This document shows positions 17,177-26,112 of a stretch of DNA of 64,000 nt, in pieces. The stretch is from contig CANNDZ010000001.1 of the NCBI GenBank assembly GCA_947503575.1, positions 1,240,001-1,304,000 of the forward strand, written 5' to 3'. Each line of letters opens with the position of its first letter. Position 1 is the first letter of the stretch. The position numbers and the translations under genes were made by a program. The notes under the pieces are model-generated. The model was not told where the DNA came from and did not search any database. It saw only the letters and a list, made by a program, of their open reading frames with translations. The stretch comes from an uncultured Kordiimonas sp. (lineage in GTDB: Bacteria > Pseudomonadota > Alphaproteobacteria > Sphingomonadales > Kordiimonadaceae).

Positions 17177-17644
17177 ATGAGTGGCAAAGACTATACCGCC
17201 TTTATGGTGCGCAAGGCCGGAAGTTGGCTCGGTGATCCGGTCGACCGGGTTATCCTGACCTATGATGACAGGTTCCGCCGCCGCGTAACCTTGTCGGGCG
17301 AGCGCGGTAGCCAGATTTTGTTAAGCCTTGCGGATGCAGAGCGCTTGCAGGACGGGGATGCGTTGGTGCTTGATACCGGAGACTTTGTCGAGGTTCGTGC
17401 CGCTGCCGAACAGTTGATTGAAATAACCTGTGCGGACGCAAGCGCTTTGTTGAAAATGGCGTGGCATCTGGGCAACCGGCATTTACCAGCAGAAATTGGT
17501 GCAGATGCGATCCGCATTCGTCATGACAAGGTGATTTTGGACATGATCGAAGGGCTGGGGGGCACGGCGACTATCATTGAGGCCCCTTTTAACCCGGAAG
17601 GCGGTGCTTATGAAGGAGGCCCCCATGGCCACAGCCATGATTAG
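17177..17644 (+). CDS. ureE: Urease accessory protein UreE (nickel chaperone)
   Basis: UreE donates nickel to UreG during urease maturation. The 155-residue protein has the peptide-binding N-terminal domain and the metal-binding domain with the MAWHLGNRHLPAEI motif and conserved His. The C-terminal histidine tail is very short (GPHGHSHD) compared with the His-rich tails of Klebsiella-type UreE. That suggests delivery without much nickel storage. The start at 17177 follows a TTGAGGAA site. Its 3' end overlaps the ureF start by 20 bases. Confidence 0.93.
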   Translation: MSGKDYTAFMVRKAGSWLGDPVDRVILTYDDRFRRRVTLSGERGSQILLSLADAERLQDGDALVLDTGDFVEVRAAAEQLIEITCADASALLKMAWHLGNRHLPAEIGADAIRIRHDKVILDMIEGLGGTATIIEAPFNPEGGAYEGGPHGHSHD

Positions 17645-18326
17645 CGACGCCTTCAATTCAGCGGCATTATATCAGCTTATGACATGGCTTTCGCCGTCCT
17701 ATCCAGTGGGGGCCTACACATACAGTCACGGCCTCGAGCAGGCGATAGAAGCAGGCTGGGTAACCGACCGTGGGACGATGGAAGACTGGGTGCGCCAAAT
17801 CGTAAAAGCTGGTGACGGATTTGCCGATGCCGTGTTTTTGGCTGCGGCCCATCAAGCTGCGGATGATGCACATGCCCTGCGGGATGTTAATGATCTGGCG
17901 CTGGCGTTTGTTCCAACCAAAGAATTGGCGCTGGAGAGCGAAATGCAGGGTGGTGCGTTTCTGGAGATTACGGCAAAGGCCTGGCCGGGGGCCAAGCTGG
18001 CGCGGCTGAACAAGGGTGTTGAAGGGCCTCATGCGTATCCGGTGGTGATAGGGGCCGCCGCCGCTGGTGCTGGTATCGCAGTTAATGCTGCTGTGCACGG
18101 CTATTTGCATGCGTTTGCCGCTAATATGGTATCTGCCGCCGTTCGGCTTATTCCGCTGGGACAAACCGACGGGCAGCTTACAACCGCATCCCTGGCAGAT
18201 ACTGTGCATGAAAGTGCCGTGCGTGCCGTTCAAACCGACCCGGATGATGTGGCGTCAAACGGTATCCTCTCGGATATCGCCTCCATGCGTCACGAAACCC
18301 AATATACAAGGCTATTCAGATCATGA
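17625..18326 (+). CDS. ureF: Urease accessory protein UreF
   Basis: UreF acts with UreD as the activating platform that controls the UreG GTPase. The 233-residue, mostly helical protein shows [27 protein letters not shown] near the N-terminus (the family hallmark PVG.Y..S.GLE). It also shows [20 protein letters not shown] and the C-terminal [16 protein letters not shown] tail. AAGGAGG at 17613-17619 places the start at 17625 instead of the earlier ATG at 17610. The ureG ATG overlaps its stop. Confidence 0.94.
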   Translation: MATAMISDAFNSAALYQLMTWLSPSYPVGAYTYSHGLEQAIEAGWVTDRGTMEDWVRQIVKAGDGFADAVFLAAAHQAADDAHALRDVNDLALAFVPTKELALESEMQGGAFLEITAKAWPGAKLARLNKGVEGPHAYPVVIGAAAAGAGIAVNAAVHGYLHAFAANMVSAAVRLIPLGQTDGQLTTASLADTVHESAVRAVQTDPDDVASNGILSDIASMRHETQYTRLFRS

Positions 18327-18940
18327 AACATACAGGACCTCTTCGCGTTGGCATAGGTGGGCCAGTTGGCTCAGGTAAAACCGCTCTTACCGATGCTTTA
18401 TGCAAGCATATGCGAGATACCTATTCAGTTGCTGCTATTACCAATGATATTTACACCAAAGAGGACGCAGAGTTTCTGACCCGTTCTGGCGCATTGCCGG
18501 TGGAACGTATCATGGGTGTTGAAACCGGCGGTTGCCCACATACAGCAATCCGCGAGGATGCATCCATCAACATGGTAGCGGTCCGGGAAATGAACGCCAA
18601 ATTCCCAGACCTGGAAATGGTCATTATCGAAAGCGGGGGTGACAATCTGGCGGCAACTTTTTCGCCGGAACTTGCAGACATAACGCTGTATGTAATTGAT
18701 GTGTGCGCGGGTGATAAAATCCCGCGCAAGGGGGGGCCTGGGATCACTAAATCTGACCTACTGGTGATCAACAAAATTGATTTGGCGGAATTTGTGGGCG
18801 CCGACCTTGGGGTCATGGACCGGGACAGCAAAAAAATGCGCGGCGACAAGCCGTTTATTTTTACCAATATCCGGGCGGGAGACGGGGTGGCCGAAGTTGC
18901 CGACTTCATTGTTAAAACCGGCGGCTTGAAACAAGGCTAA
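18323..18940 (+). CDS. ureG: Urease accessory GTPase UreG
   Basis: UreG is the SIMIBI-class GTPase that delivers nickel to urease. The P-loop GPVGSGKT spans residues 13-20. [12 protein letters not shown], the ESGGDNLAA switch, the [15 protein letters not shown] segment and the NKIDLA base-specificity motif follow. At 205 residues it is full length. The [13 protein letters not shown] motif contains the Cys-Pro-His nickel site. It is the last gene of the operon, and its stop overlaps the stop of the convergent sortase gene by four bases, with no room for a terminator. Confidence 0.97.
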   Translation: MKHTGPLRVGIGGPVGSGKTALTDALCKHMRDTYSVAAITNDIYTKEDAEFLTRSGALPVERIMGVETGGCPHTAIREDASINMVAVREMNAKFPDLEMVIIESGGDNLAATFSPELADITLYVIDVCAGDKIPRKGGPGITKSDLLVINKIDLAEFVGADLGVMDRDSKKMRGDKPFIFTNIRAGDGVAEVADFIVKTGGLKQG

Positions 18941-19497
18941 CGCCCGGTCGCCAGGTTTGCTGTTTCCGCGAGCACCAGAAACCGTTTGGGTGTATTGGGA
19001 TCAATCGCGTCAAACGGCCAGCAGGTGATCAACATCATTTGCCCGTCACCGGGGGGCAGCAGTACACCCTCGCGCAGGTCATAAATGCGGGTATCGGTTA
19101 CCCGGTATTCGGTTAGACCTGTTGCCGTTTCATAGCTGATGGTGTCGCCGGTTTGTGTGCCTTCGAGACTGGCAAAATCGGTATCCCGGTGCCCGGACAG
19201 AACGAGGGGGCCATCCGCTGCATACTCCTCATGCCTGCCAGCGCCAAACGCCAGTGCCTGGTCAGTTGCCCGGTCCAGTACATGGATGATGTCTTCGGCG
19301 ATTTGAAGCCTGCCGATAACGCTGAAGTCCGCCCAGGACCAGGGTTTTGCAGGGGCTTCTGTTGTTACCGATGTTTCAAACGCGCGGTCCATCAGGCCGT
19401 AAGCCAGTTCTGCCTTCAATGGTATCCACAGCCCTTTAGCGAGAAGAACAGCGCCGCATAACGCCGTAAGTAAGGTGGGTGTGCGCAGGTATTTCAC
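18937..19497 (-). CDS. Class GN (marine proteobacterial) sortase
   Basis: This is a 186-residue transpeptidase-like protein with an N-terminal membrane segment (residues 6-24). The catalytic set is complete: His103 in LSGHRDTDF, Cys159 in LITCWPFD and Arg172 in TPKRF. The TCWPF motif marks the proteobacterial GN-class sortases, each usually paired with one dedicated VIT/VWA substrate. GTG at 19497 overlaps the stop of the upstream VIT/VWA gene, so the pair is translationally coupled. It is expected at the inner membrane facing the periplasm. What the system anchors the substrate to in a Gram-negative cell is not settled. Confidence 0.9.
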   Translation of the reverse strand: MKYLRTPTLLTALCGAVLLAKGLWIPLKAELAYGLMDRAFETSVTTEAPAKPWSWADFSVIGRLQIAEDIIHVLDRATDQALAFGAGRHEEYAADGPLVLSGHRDTDFASLEGTQTGDTISYETATGLTEYRVTDTRIYDLREGVLLPPGDGQMMLITCWPFDAIDPNTPKRFLVLAETANLATGR

Positions 19498-21599
19498 ACC
19501 CGCACCTGTATGTGTCTGCGGGTGAGCATGAAGCTGGCAAGCGACAGCAGCAATAGTAGCAACCCAAACAGCGTGTTAAGCATCATGGGAGATGCGGATG
19601 CCCTTGGGCGAACTGCCGGATCAGTCGCCGTATCGGCGGCGATAAGCCCGCGTGAGATGGTCATGCGTTTGCGCTCTGCCCAGTCCATGCCCGCGGGCAG
19701 GTTTTGAGATACTTCGCGCCTGAATTGTTGTTCGGTGGAGGGGCGTGCCGCCTCTTGTTCCACAGCTACAAGGCTGGTGAAGTCGCTAACCAAATGATAA
19801 GCAAGCGCAAGGCGCAATATATCTGTACGTTTTTGTGTCTGATCATCGGCGCTATACTTGCCAATATAACTGCGGTTTAAGGCCTGAATTTTCCGCCGCG
19901 CCCAAAGGCTGGCGACGCCCGCGGCCGTGCCGCGCTGCGCAGCGGGAACCGCCATTGACCAAGGCGTGCCGTTTTGGGTCCCGCTAATGTGTATGGTATT
20001 GGCAATATCGCCCTTAAGCGCGAGCACAATGGGTTCCCCGGCATATAAATCAGGTATGGTTTCCGGTGCCATATCCATGCCGTTGGACAGCCCTGAGATT
20101 TTGATATAGGTGAGCTGTGGTTTTTCGATTTTGGCAAACAATCCCGCCATAGCGGTCATCACATCATCCTGCATGGCGATGTTGATAAAAGTGCCGCGCC
20201 CAAAGTGGGCAGCTTCGCTCATAAAATAGCTGTTGGGTGCACTGCCAATGCCGACGGTGAACAGGCGTGCATCGCCCAGTTCGTTTTTAATCTGCGCCAT
20301 CAGCGCGGCTTCGTTGCCAACCGCACCGTCTGTGATGAATATCACCTGCTTAAGCTTTTCAGAACGGTCGATATCGGCTGGGAGCGCAAGGGTCAGTGCC
20401 TCGGCCATATTGGTGCCGCCGCCCGCCTGCATGTTGCCGACAAAATCCAGTGCATCATCAATGGTGCGGTCCGTCACAGGTTGGCTTGTGTCAAACAAAG
20501 CTTGGGCTGTGCTGTCGAAGGCGATCACATTGAAGGTATCCTGGTTCCGCATTCTCAAGATAGCGCGGCGCACCGCAGCCTTGGCATGCCTGATCGCCTG
20601 TCCGCCCATGGACCCGGATTTATCCAATACGATAACAAGGTTGCGGGGCGCCAAATCCTGTGATGCTGTTGTATCGGTTGGTGGCAGCAGCATCACAAGG
20701 GTGTGGGAACCTTGGTCTGTCCCCTCTTCAAATACCCCGAGTTGCGGCGCGCTATTTGCCATTGGTGACCAGCGAAGGATGAAGTCCTGATCGGCAGGCA
20801 CGTCGCCGTTCGCCAGAGTAACTGTGGCCTGGCGTTCCTGTTGAACCACCGAAATATCGTGGCTCGGGCTTGAAAGCTGATCCAGGGCAAAGCCCGGTGA
20901 CAGCGAGACGCTTAAGGATACCGGGTTGTGGTTTTGTTGGGCACCGTCCACCCACGGTGGGTTCAGGGTGCTGCCGTCCGGCACTTGGTCAGTATCAAAC
21001 CCCCACCCTGCGCGCGCCTGCACGTCATCCAGCGGTATGCCCGGGGTATAGCGCGGGCGCACAACCATCGGGAACCGCAGTTCAAACACATTGTCACGCG
21101 GGGTAATCAGATCCTGATACTCTATGGTAACCTCAATGGTTTCGCCGGGGCCGATGTTGGCGATACGCGTTGAAAAAATATTGGGGCGGCGCTGTACAAC
21201 AAGGCTGGCGCGTTTGCCGTCAAGGCTGGCTTGCTCAAATGTTCGTTGGGCTTCCGCTTTTTCCTTTATTTCGCCTTCAATGATACGGTTGCCGACCTGC
21301 ATTTTCAGTACATCAATCGCGGACCCTTTCGGCAGTGGGTAGGTATAGATACCTTCAACCCACGCCTTGCTGCGGTTCTTGAAAAACTGGGTCACCCGTG
21401 TGCGCACAACCGGCCCCGATACATCCATATGCACGTTTGCTTTAAGGCTGGGGGCTGGAACCACGCGCCCGGGCGTTTCTGTTGCGAAATACAGACCACC
21501 AGGTTCGACAGTGTTGACGTCGTACGTTGGGGATGAAGGTGAAGCATGGGCAATGGTGGGCAGGAAAACGGCAAGAAGCAACAGACGAACGATGGGCAT
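19494..21599 (-). CDS. Marine proteobacterial sortase target protein (VIT and VWA domains)
   Basis: This 701-residue exported protein starts at the ATG at 21599 with a signal peptide (PIVRLLLLAVFLPTIAHA). A VIT domain follows (residues about 15-150: FFKNRSKAWVEGIYTYPLP, GEIKEKAEAQRTFE). A VWA domain has an intact MIDAS start, VLDKSGSMGG, near residue 325. The C-terminus has a hydrophobic helix followed by TRRHIQVRV, the layout of a sorting signal. The expected LP.TA-like motif ahead of the helix is not obvious: the segment reads AVRPRASASPMM. It is coupled to the sortase gene. The ligand of the VWA domain is unknown. Confidence 0.88.
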   Translation of the reverse strand: MPIVRLLLLAVFLPTIAHASPSSPTYDVNTVEPGGLYFATETPGRVVPAPSLKANVHMDVSGPVVRTRVTQFFKNRSKAWVEGIYTYPLPKGSAIDVLKMQVGNRIIEGEIKEKAEAQRTFEQASLDGKRASLVVQRRPNIFSTRIANIGPGETIEVTIEYQDLITPRDNVFELRFPMVVRPRYTPGIPLDDVQARAGWGFDTDQVPDGSTLNPPWVDGAQQNHNPVSLSVSLSPGFALDQLSSPSHDISVVQQERQATVTLANGDVPADQDFILRWSPMANSAPQLGVFEEGTDQGSHTLVMLLPPTDTTASQDLAPRNLVIVLDKSGSMGGQAIRHAKAAVRRAILRMRNQDTFNVIAFDSTAQALFDTSQPVTDRTIDDALDFVGNMQAGGGTNMAEALTLALPADIDRSEKLKQVIFITDGAVGNEAALMAQIKNELGDARLFTVGIGSAPNSYFMSEAAHFGRGTFINIAMQDDVMTAMAGLFAKIEKPQLTYIKISGLSNGMDMAPETIPDLYAGEPIVLALKGDIANTIHISGTQNGTPWSMAVPAAQRGTAAGVASLWARRKIQALNRSYIGKYSADDQTQKRTDILRLALAYHLVSDFTSLVAVEQEAARPSTEQQFRREVSQNLPAGMDWAERKRMTISRGLIAADTATDPAVRPRASASPMMLNTLFGLLLLLLSLASFMLTRRHIQVRV

Positions 21600-21769
21600 G
21601 AAGGTCCTTTCAGGGCAGGCGGGAGAGAAACCCTTCATGCGCCCCGAGCATGGCAAGCTGATGCCGGAACCGTGCCGAACCAGCGGCTTTCTTGCGGTTT
21701 AATTGTGGCAGCCGACGGGATTTGATGCAGACGGTTGATTTCTGAGCCTTGATATGGCCCTGTGTCTCG

Positions 21770-22630
21770 ATGAAAAAGGCGGCAAAACAGTATCCATCAG
21801 ACAAGGCGACACTGGACCGGGAGTATTCGCCCAGTCTGCTGGTCGACAGTCTGGATGCGTACCTGCAGGACTATGCTGCATTGAGCGCAGAAACACGCGC
21901 AGTGCTATCAGGCCAAGCCCGGATCGATGTCGCTTATGGTCCGCATGACCGCCATCGGCTGGACTTTTTTGATTGCGGGTGGGCGAATGCGCCTGTTGTG
22001 ATATTTGTCCATGGCGGGTTCTGGAGCGCGCTTGATCAAAGTTCGTTCAGTTTCCCGGCAAGAGCGTTTCTGGCAGCTGGCATTCATTATGTTTCAATGA
22101 CCTACCGGCTGGCGCCTGAGGCATCACTGAGCGAAATTGTGGACGATGTTGCCCTTGGCCTGAAGTGGCTGGCGGGCAACGCCGTCAGCCTTGGTGTTGA
22201 TACAGGCCGTATGGTGCTTGTGGGTCATTCCGCAGGGGCGCACCTGTCGGCCATGATGCTGACACGACAAGATGCGCCGCAGGTCGTGAGTGCTCTGCTA
22301 ATCAGCGGTGTGTATGACCTAAAGCCTGTGCAAATGTCTTACGTGAATGACACCGCTGCGATTAGCGATAAGGAAGTCGCATCTTGCAGCCCTGCTCGTT
22401 TACATCCGGTACGATTGTGCCCGGTTGATATTGTGGTGGGGGAGCATGAAACCGATGAATTCAAGCGGCAATCCAAAGAATTTGCAGAAATCTGGTCCCC
22501 CATGCTGCCAGCAGGCGGGCATGCTGTACTGACCGGACAAAATCATTTCGATGTTCTTTTTGCCTTGGCGAACCCTGACTCTGGACTGTTTCGTCGGCTC
22601 GTGCAATTGGTCAAAGGGAGGGCTGAGTGA
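21770..22630 (+). CDS. Alpha/beta hydrolase, probable arylformamidase (N-formylkynurenine hydrolase)
   Basis: The 286-residue alpha/beta hydrolase has an oxyanion motif HGGFW (from His81) and a nucleophile elbow GHSAGAH (Ser154). A late catalytic His is in GQNHFDVLF. The HGG.W motif and size match the BNA7/arylformamidase-like hydrolases, which are a different fold from KynB cyclases. The gene overlaps kynureninase, which uses the product kynurenine, and this is the main reason for the functional call. The start at 21770 is favoured over 21749. By sequence alone it could be a general esterase. Confidence 0.8.
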   Translation: MKKAAKQYPSDKATLDREYSPSLLVDSLDAYLQDYAALSAETRAVLSGQARIDVAYGPHDRHRLDFFDCGWANAPVVIFVHGGFWSALDQSSFSFPARAFLAAGIHYVSMTYRLAPEASLSEIVDDVALGLKWLAGNAVSLGVDTGRMVLVGHSAGAHLSAMMLTRQDAPQVVSALLISGVYDLKPVQMSYVNDTAAISDKEVASCSPARLHPVRLCPVDIVVGEHETDEFKRQSKEFAEIWSPMLPAGGHAVLTGQNHFDVLFALANPDSGLFRRLVQLVKGRAE

Positions 22631-23862
22631 TGGACCCAGAAATTATCAAACAACTGGACGCTGATGACACACTGGCCTGGGTGCGGGAAAAGTTTTTGCT
22701 GCCAGAAGGGGTGATTTATCTGGATGGTAATTCGTTGGGACCTTTGCCGAAGGCCGCCGCGTCGCGCGTGCAGCAGATTGTCGAACAGGAATGGGGCAAT
22801 CGCCTGATCAGAAGCTGGGGCGAAGCCGGGTGGTACGATATGCCGGTGCGGCTGGGTGACCGCATTGGTGGATTGATCGGCGCGACACCAGGCCAAACGT
22901 TGGTGACAGACAGCATTTCGGTGAACCTGTTCAAATTGGTATGCTGTGCGCTGGAGATGCGACCAGGTAGGCGACGCCTGATCACCGAGGCCAGCAATTT
23001 CCCGTCAGACATTTATGTGCTGCAAGGGATTGAGCGTTTCTGGCCCGGTGTGGAAGTGGTCCTGGTCGGCCGCGATGGCACGCTGGATGACTTGCTGAAC
23101 GAAGACACCGCCGCCGTCTTGATAACTGGTGTAGATTTCAAAACTGGTGCCGAGCACGATATGGCGGCAATGACCAAAAAAGTGCAGGCAAGTGGTGCGC
23201 TGATGATATGGGACCTGGCCCACAGCGCAGGCGCGCTGCCGGTTGATCTGGATACTATTGGTGCCGACATGGCCGTTGGCTGCACCTACAAGTATTTGAA
23301 CGCTGGGCCGGGGGCACCAGCCTTTCTGTATGTCGCGGCGCGGCACCACGCTACCGCCACCAACCCCATCAGCGGCTGGTTTGGCCATAAAGACCCGTTT
23401 GCCTTTGCTATTGATTATGAACCGGCGGATGGCATCCGTCAGTTTTTGGCAGGCACGCCGCCCATTGTCAGCCTTGGTGCGCTGGAGGCATCGCTGGACA
23501 TCTGGGAAGCAGTTGATATGGCAGATGTGCGCGCCAAAAGTGTCGCCATGAGTGACTTGTTTATTTCATTTGTGCAGGACCTGAACCCCTACTTTGGGTT
23601 TACGATTGTTTCGCCAAAAAATGCGAGCGAGCGGGGCAGTCAGGTATCTATCCGGCATGAAAATGGTCTGGCGATCATGCGTGCGCTCATCGACCGGGGC
23701 GTGGTAGGTGATTTTCGGGACCCGGACATCCTGCGGTTTGGTTTTACGCCGCTGACCCTGCGATATCAGGACATTCAGGATGCGGTCGACATTTTGCAGG
23801 ACATCATGCAAACGGAGAGCTGGCAACGCTTTTCGGGCGCGCGCGGTCAGGAAGTGACCTGA
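22630..23862 (+). CDS. kynU: Kynureninase
   Basis: Kynureninase is a PLP enzyme that cleaves kynurenine to anthranilate and alanine. The 410-residue protein shows YLDGNSLGPLPKAA near the N-terminus, the DSISVNLFKL segment and the Asp of IWDLAHSAGALPVDL. The PLP lysine is in GCTYKYLNAGPGAPAF (about Lys221), and ISGWFGH and the GTPPIVSLGAL motif follow. AGGGAGGG lies seven bases before the ATG at 22630; a GTG one codon earlier is possible. It is coupled to the putative arylformamidase. Tryptophan dioxygenase, the first step, is not in the window. Confidence 0.95.
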   Translation: MDPEIIKQLDADDTLAWVREKFLLPEGVIYLDGNSLGPLPKAAASRVQQIVEQEWGNRLIRSWGEAGWYDMPVRLGDRIGGLIGATPGQTLVTDSISVNLFKLVCCALEMRPGRRRLITEASNFPSDIYVLQGIERFWPGVEVVLVGRDGTLDDLLNEDTAAVLITGVDFKTGAEHDMAAMTKKVQASGALMIWDLAHSAGALPVDLDTIGADMAVGCTYKYLNAGPGAPAFLYVAARHHATATNPISGWFGHKDPFAFAIDYEPADGIRQFLAGTPPIVSLGALEASLDIWEAVDMADVRAKSVAMSDLFISFVQDLNPYFGFTIVSPKNASERGSQVSIRHENGLAIMRALIDRGVVGDFRDPDILRFGFTPLTLRYQDIQDAVDILQDIMQTESWQRFSGARGQEVT

Positions 23863-23972
23863 CAGATTGCAGCTACAGCTATCCTATTGTTGATCCCCCG
23901 CAATCTGCTCGTTAGGGTCGGACGTTGGCAGGTGCGGCTGCGCCAGAAGGTACCAACCAGAGGGAGAGCAGC

Positions 23973-25046
23973 GTGGCGCTGGAGCTGCAAAAAGTCAGCA
24001 AACTTGTGGACGGAGACGCGCATATCGTGGACGTGTCTGTACGCTGTGAACCGGGCACCTTCAACGTATTGCTGGGGCCAACGCTTGCAGGCAAAACCAG
24101 CTTACTGCGCCTTATGGCAGGCCTTGATCAGCCATCAGATGGCAAAATTGTTCTTAACGGTGCGGACGTAACGGACAAGCCCGTGCGCAAACGGGATGTA
24201 GCGTTTGTGTATCAGCAATTCATCAATTATCCCGGCTTTAGTGTGTTCGATAATATCGCCTCGCCCTTGAAGGTGGCGCGGTTGCCAAAGGATATCATTG
24301 CATCACGTGTGGAGAAAATTGCAGATCTTCTGTCAATTCGGCGTTATCTGGATCGCAAGCCGCTGGAGCTTTCTGGTGGCCAACAGCAAAGGGTGGCGCT
24401 GGCGCGGGCACTGGTGCGGGAGGCCGAGCTGGTGCTCCTGGACGAGCCACTTGCCAACCTGGACTACAAGCTACGCGAAGAACTGCGGGCAGAACTACCT
24501 AAGCTGTTTGCCAACACCGGATCGATCGTTGTGTATGCAACGTCAGAGCCGGAGGAAGCATTATTGCTTGGTGGGCAGGTGACGGTTTTGCACGAAGGGC
24601 AGGTGCAGCAGTCTGGTCCAACGCTTGATGTCTACAACAACCCGTCATCTTTAACGGCTGCGCACAGGTTTTCTGATCCGCCGCTTAATCAAATATCCGG
24701 CCAGAAGCAGGGTGGTGTGGTTACATTGGCGAGCGGTACAGGTATTTCGCTGCCAGTAAATGGGAATGCTGAATCTGTCGCTGACGGTAGTTCCTGTGGT
24801 GTCGGATTTCGGCCCCATCAGCTTGGGGTGGTGCGCAAGTCTGATGCAGACATCGAAATCAAAGGCGAAGTGACCCTGACGGAAATCACCGGGTCAGAGA
24901 GCTTTATCCATGTTGATGCCATGGGGCAACGCTGGACAGCACTTGTCCACGGTGTGCATACACCTGCAATTGGCAGTGATATCACGCTGTTTCTGGACCC
25001 GTCCGAGGTTTTTGTTTTTGCCGATGAAGGTAGTGTCCGTGGCTGA
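23973..25046 (+). CDS. glpS: Glycerol-type ABC importer, ATP-binding protein 1 (GlpS-like)
   Basis: This is a MalK/UgpC-family ATPase of 357 residues. The Walker A is GPTLAGKT (residues 35-42), the signature LSGGQQQR is intact (from about 133), and the Walker B is LVLLDEPL. The switch position, where a VTHD His is normal, reads YATSEPEEA (about 188-196), so the H-loop His is missing. A C-terminal TOBE-like regulatory domain is present. GTG at 23973 follows AGGGAGAG and is preferred over the upstream frame. It overlaps the second ATPase gene. Gene order glpS-T-P-Q plus DUF2160 matches the GlpSTPQV glycerol importer of rhizobia. Substrate inferred from that. Confidence 0.8.
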   Translation: MALELQKVSKLVDGDAHIVDVSVRCEPGTFNVLLGPTLAGKTSLLRLMAGLDQPSDGKIVLNGADVTDKPVRKRDVAFVYQQFINYPGFSVFDNIASPLKVARLPKDIIASRVEKIADLLSIRRYLDRKPLELSGGQQQRVALARALVREAELVLLDEPLANLDYKLREELRAELPKLFANTGSIVVYATSEPEEALLLGGQVTVLHEGQVQQSGPTLDVYNNPSSLTAAHRFSDPPLNQISGQKQGGVVTLASGTGISLPVNGNAESVADGSSCGVGFRPHQLGVVRKSDADIEIKGEVTLTEITGSESFIHVDAMGQRWTALVHGVHTPAIGSDITLFLDPSEVFVFADEGSVRG

Positions 25047-26112
25047 AATTCACCTGAAAGACATTGCCCATAGTTATTTTCCTATCCCCGCTGGCGAGGC
25101 GGACTACGCGCTGAAGCCGATGGACCACGTTTGGCAGGATGGCAGCGCCTATGCGCTCCTGGGGCCGTCCGGCTGCGGCAAGACAACCCTTTTGAACATC
25201 ATATCCGGCTTGCTGAGGCCCAGCGAAGGGCAGGTTTTGTTTGACGGTAATGACGTAACTTCACGCGATACCGCTCACCGCAACATCGCGCAGGTTTTTC
25301 AGTTTCCCGTAATTTATGACACCATGACCGTATATCAGAACCTCGCGTTCCCCTTGAAGAACCGGGGCATGGATGTAGGCATGGTAAAGACCAGGGTGGA
25401 GGAGATTGCTGACCTGCTGGACCTGACACCCCGTTTAGGGGAGCGGGCGGCGGGTCTGTCGGCTGACGCAAAACAAATTATCTCACTCGGGCGCGGTCTC
25501 GTGCGCACAGACGTTAGTGCCATCCTGTTTGATGAGCCGCTCACGGTGATTGATCCGCATCTGAAATGGCAGATCAGGTCGAAATTGAAAGCTCTGCATC
25601 AGCAGTTCAATCATACCATGGTTTATGTCACCCACGACCAAACTGAAGCACTCACGTTTGCCGATAAAGTCGTCGTGATGAATGACGGGCAGGTATTGCA
25701 GGTCGGGACGCCGGAGGAATTGTTCGAGCGGCCAGCCCACACTTTCGTTGGCTACTTCATAGGCTCGCCAGGCATGAATTTTATTGATGCAACTGTTGAT
25801 GGCGGATCAGCCCGTGTGGGAGAGCAAAAGATCCTGTCGCCGTATGGGTGCGTGGATGGCCCGGTGCAAATTGGCATCCGGCCCGAGTTCTTGACGCTTG
25901 AGGACAGCAGCGCGGACGGCCTTGACTGCACCATTCAGGCGGTTGACGATTTGGGGCGTCATCGGATTGTGCGCACGCGTGTTAACGGTCAGGACGTAAC
26001 TGTTGTCGTCCCCGCAAGTAAAGCGATACCAGCGAGTGCCGCGACATTGAGGTTAGATCCACAGCATACGCTTTTGTTCCGCGATGGTTTTTTGCTGGAA
26101 GGGGCAGCCTGA
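25039..26112 (+). CDS. glpT: Glycerol-type ABC importer, ATP-binding protein 2 (GlpT-like)
   Basis: This is the second ATPase of the importer (357 residues from the GTG at 25039; GTG 25033 or ATG 25024 are alternatives). Walker A GPSGCGKTT, Q-loop FQFPVIYDTM, Walker B ILFDEPL and the H-loop YVTHDQTEAL are normal. The ABC signature is replaced by LSADAKQIISLGRGLV, lacking the SGGQ core. Its defect is complementary to that of the first ATPase, so the pair should form one canonical and one degenerate nucleotide site. A TOBE-type C-terminal domain follows. The stop overlaps the next gene (TGATG). Confidence 0.82.
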   Translation: MAEIHLKDIAHSYFPIPAGEADYALKPMDHVWQDGSAYALLGPSGCGKTTLLNIISGLLRPSEGQVLFDGNDVTSRDTAHRNIAQVFQFPVIYDTMTVYQNLAFPLKNRGMDVGMVKTRVEEIADLLDLTPRLGERAAGLSADAKQIISLGRGLVRTDVSAILFDEPLTVIDPHLKWQIRSKLKALHQQFNHTMVYVTHDQTEALTFADKVVVMNDGQVLQVGTPEELFERPAHTFVGYFIGSPGMNFIDATVDGGSARVGEQKILSPYGCVDGPVQIGIRPEFLTLEDSSADGLDCTIQAVDDLGRHRIVRTRVNGQDVTVVVPASKAIPASAATLRLDPQHTLLFRDGFLLEGAA

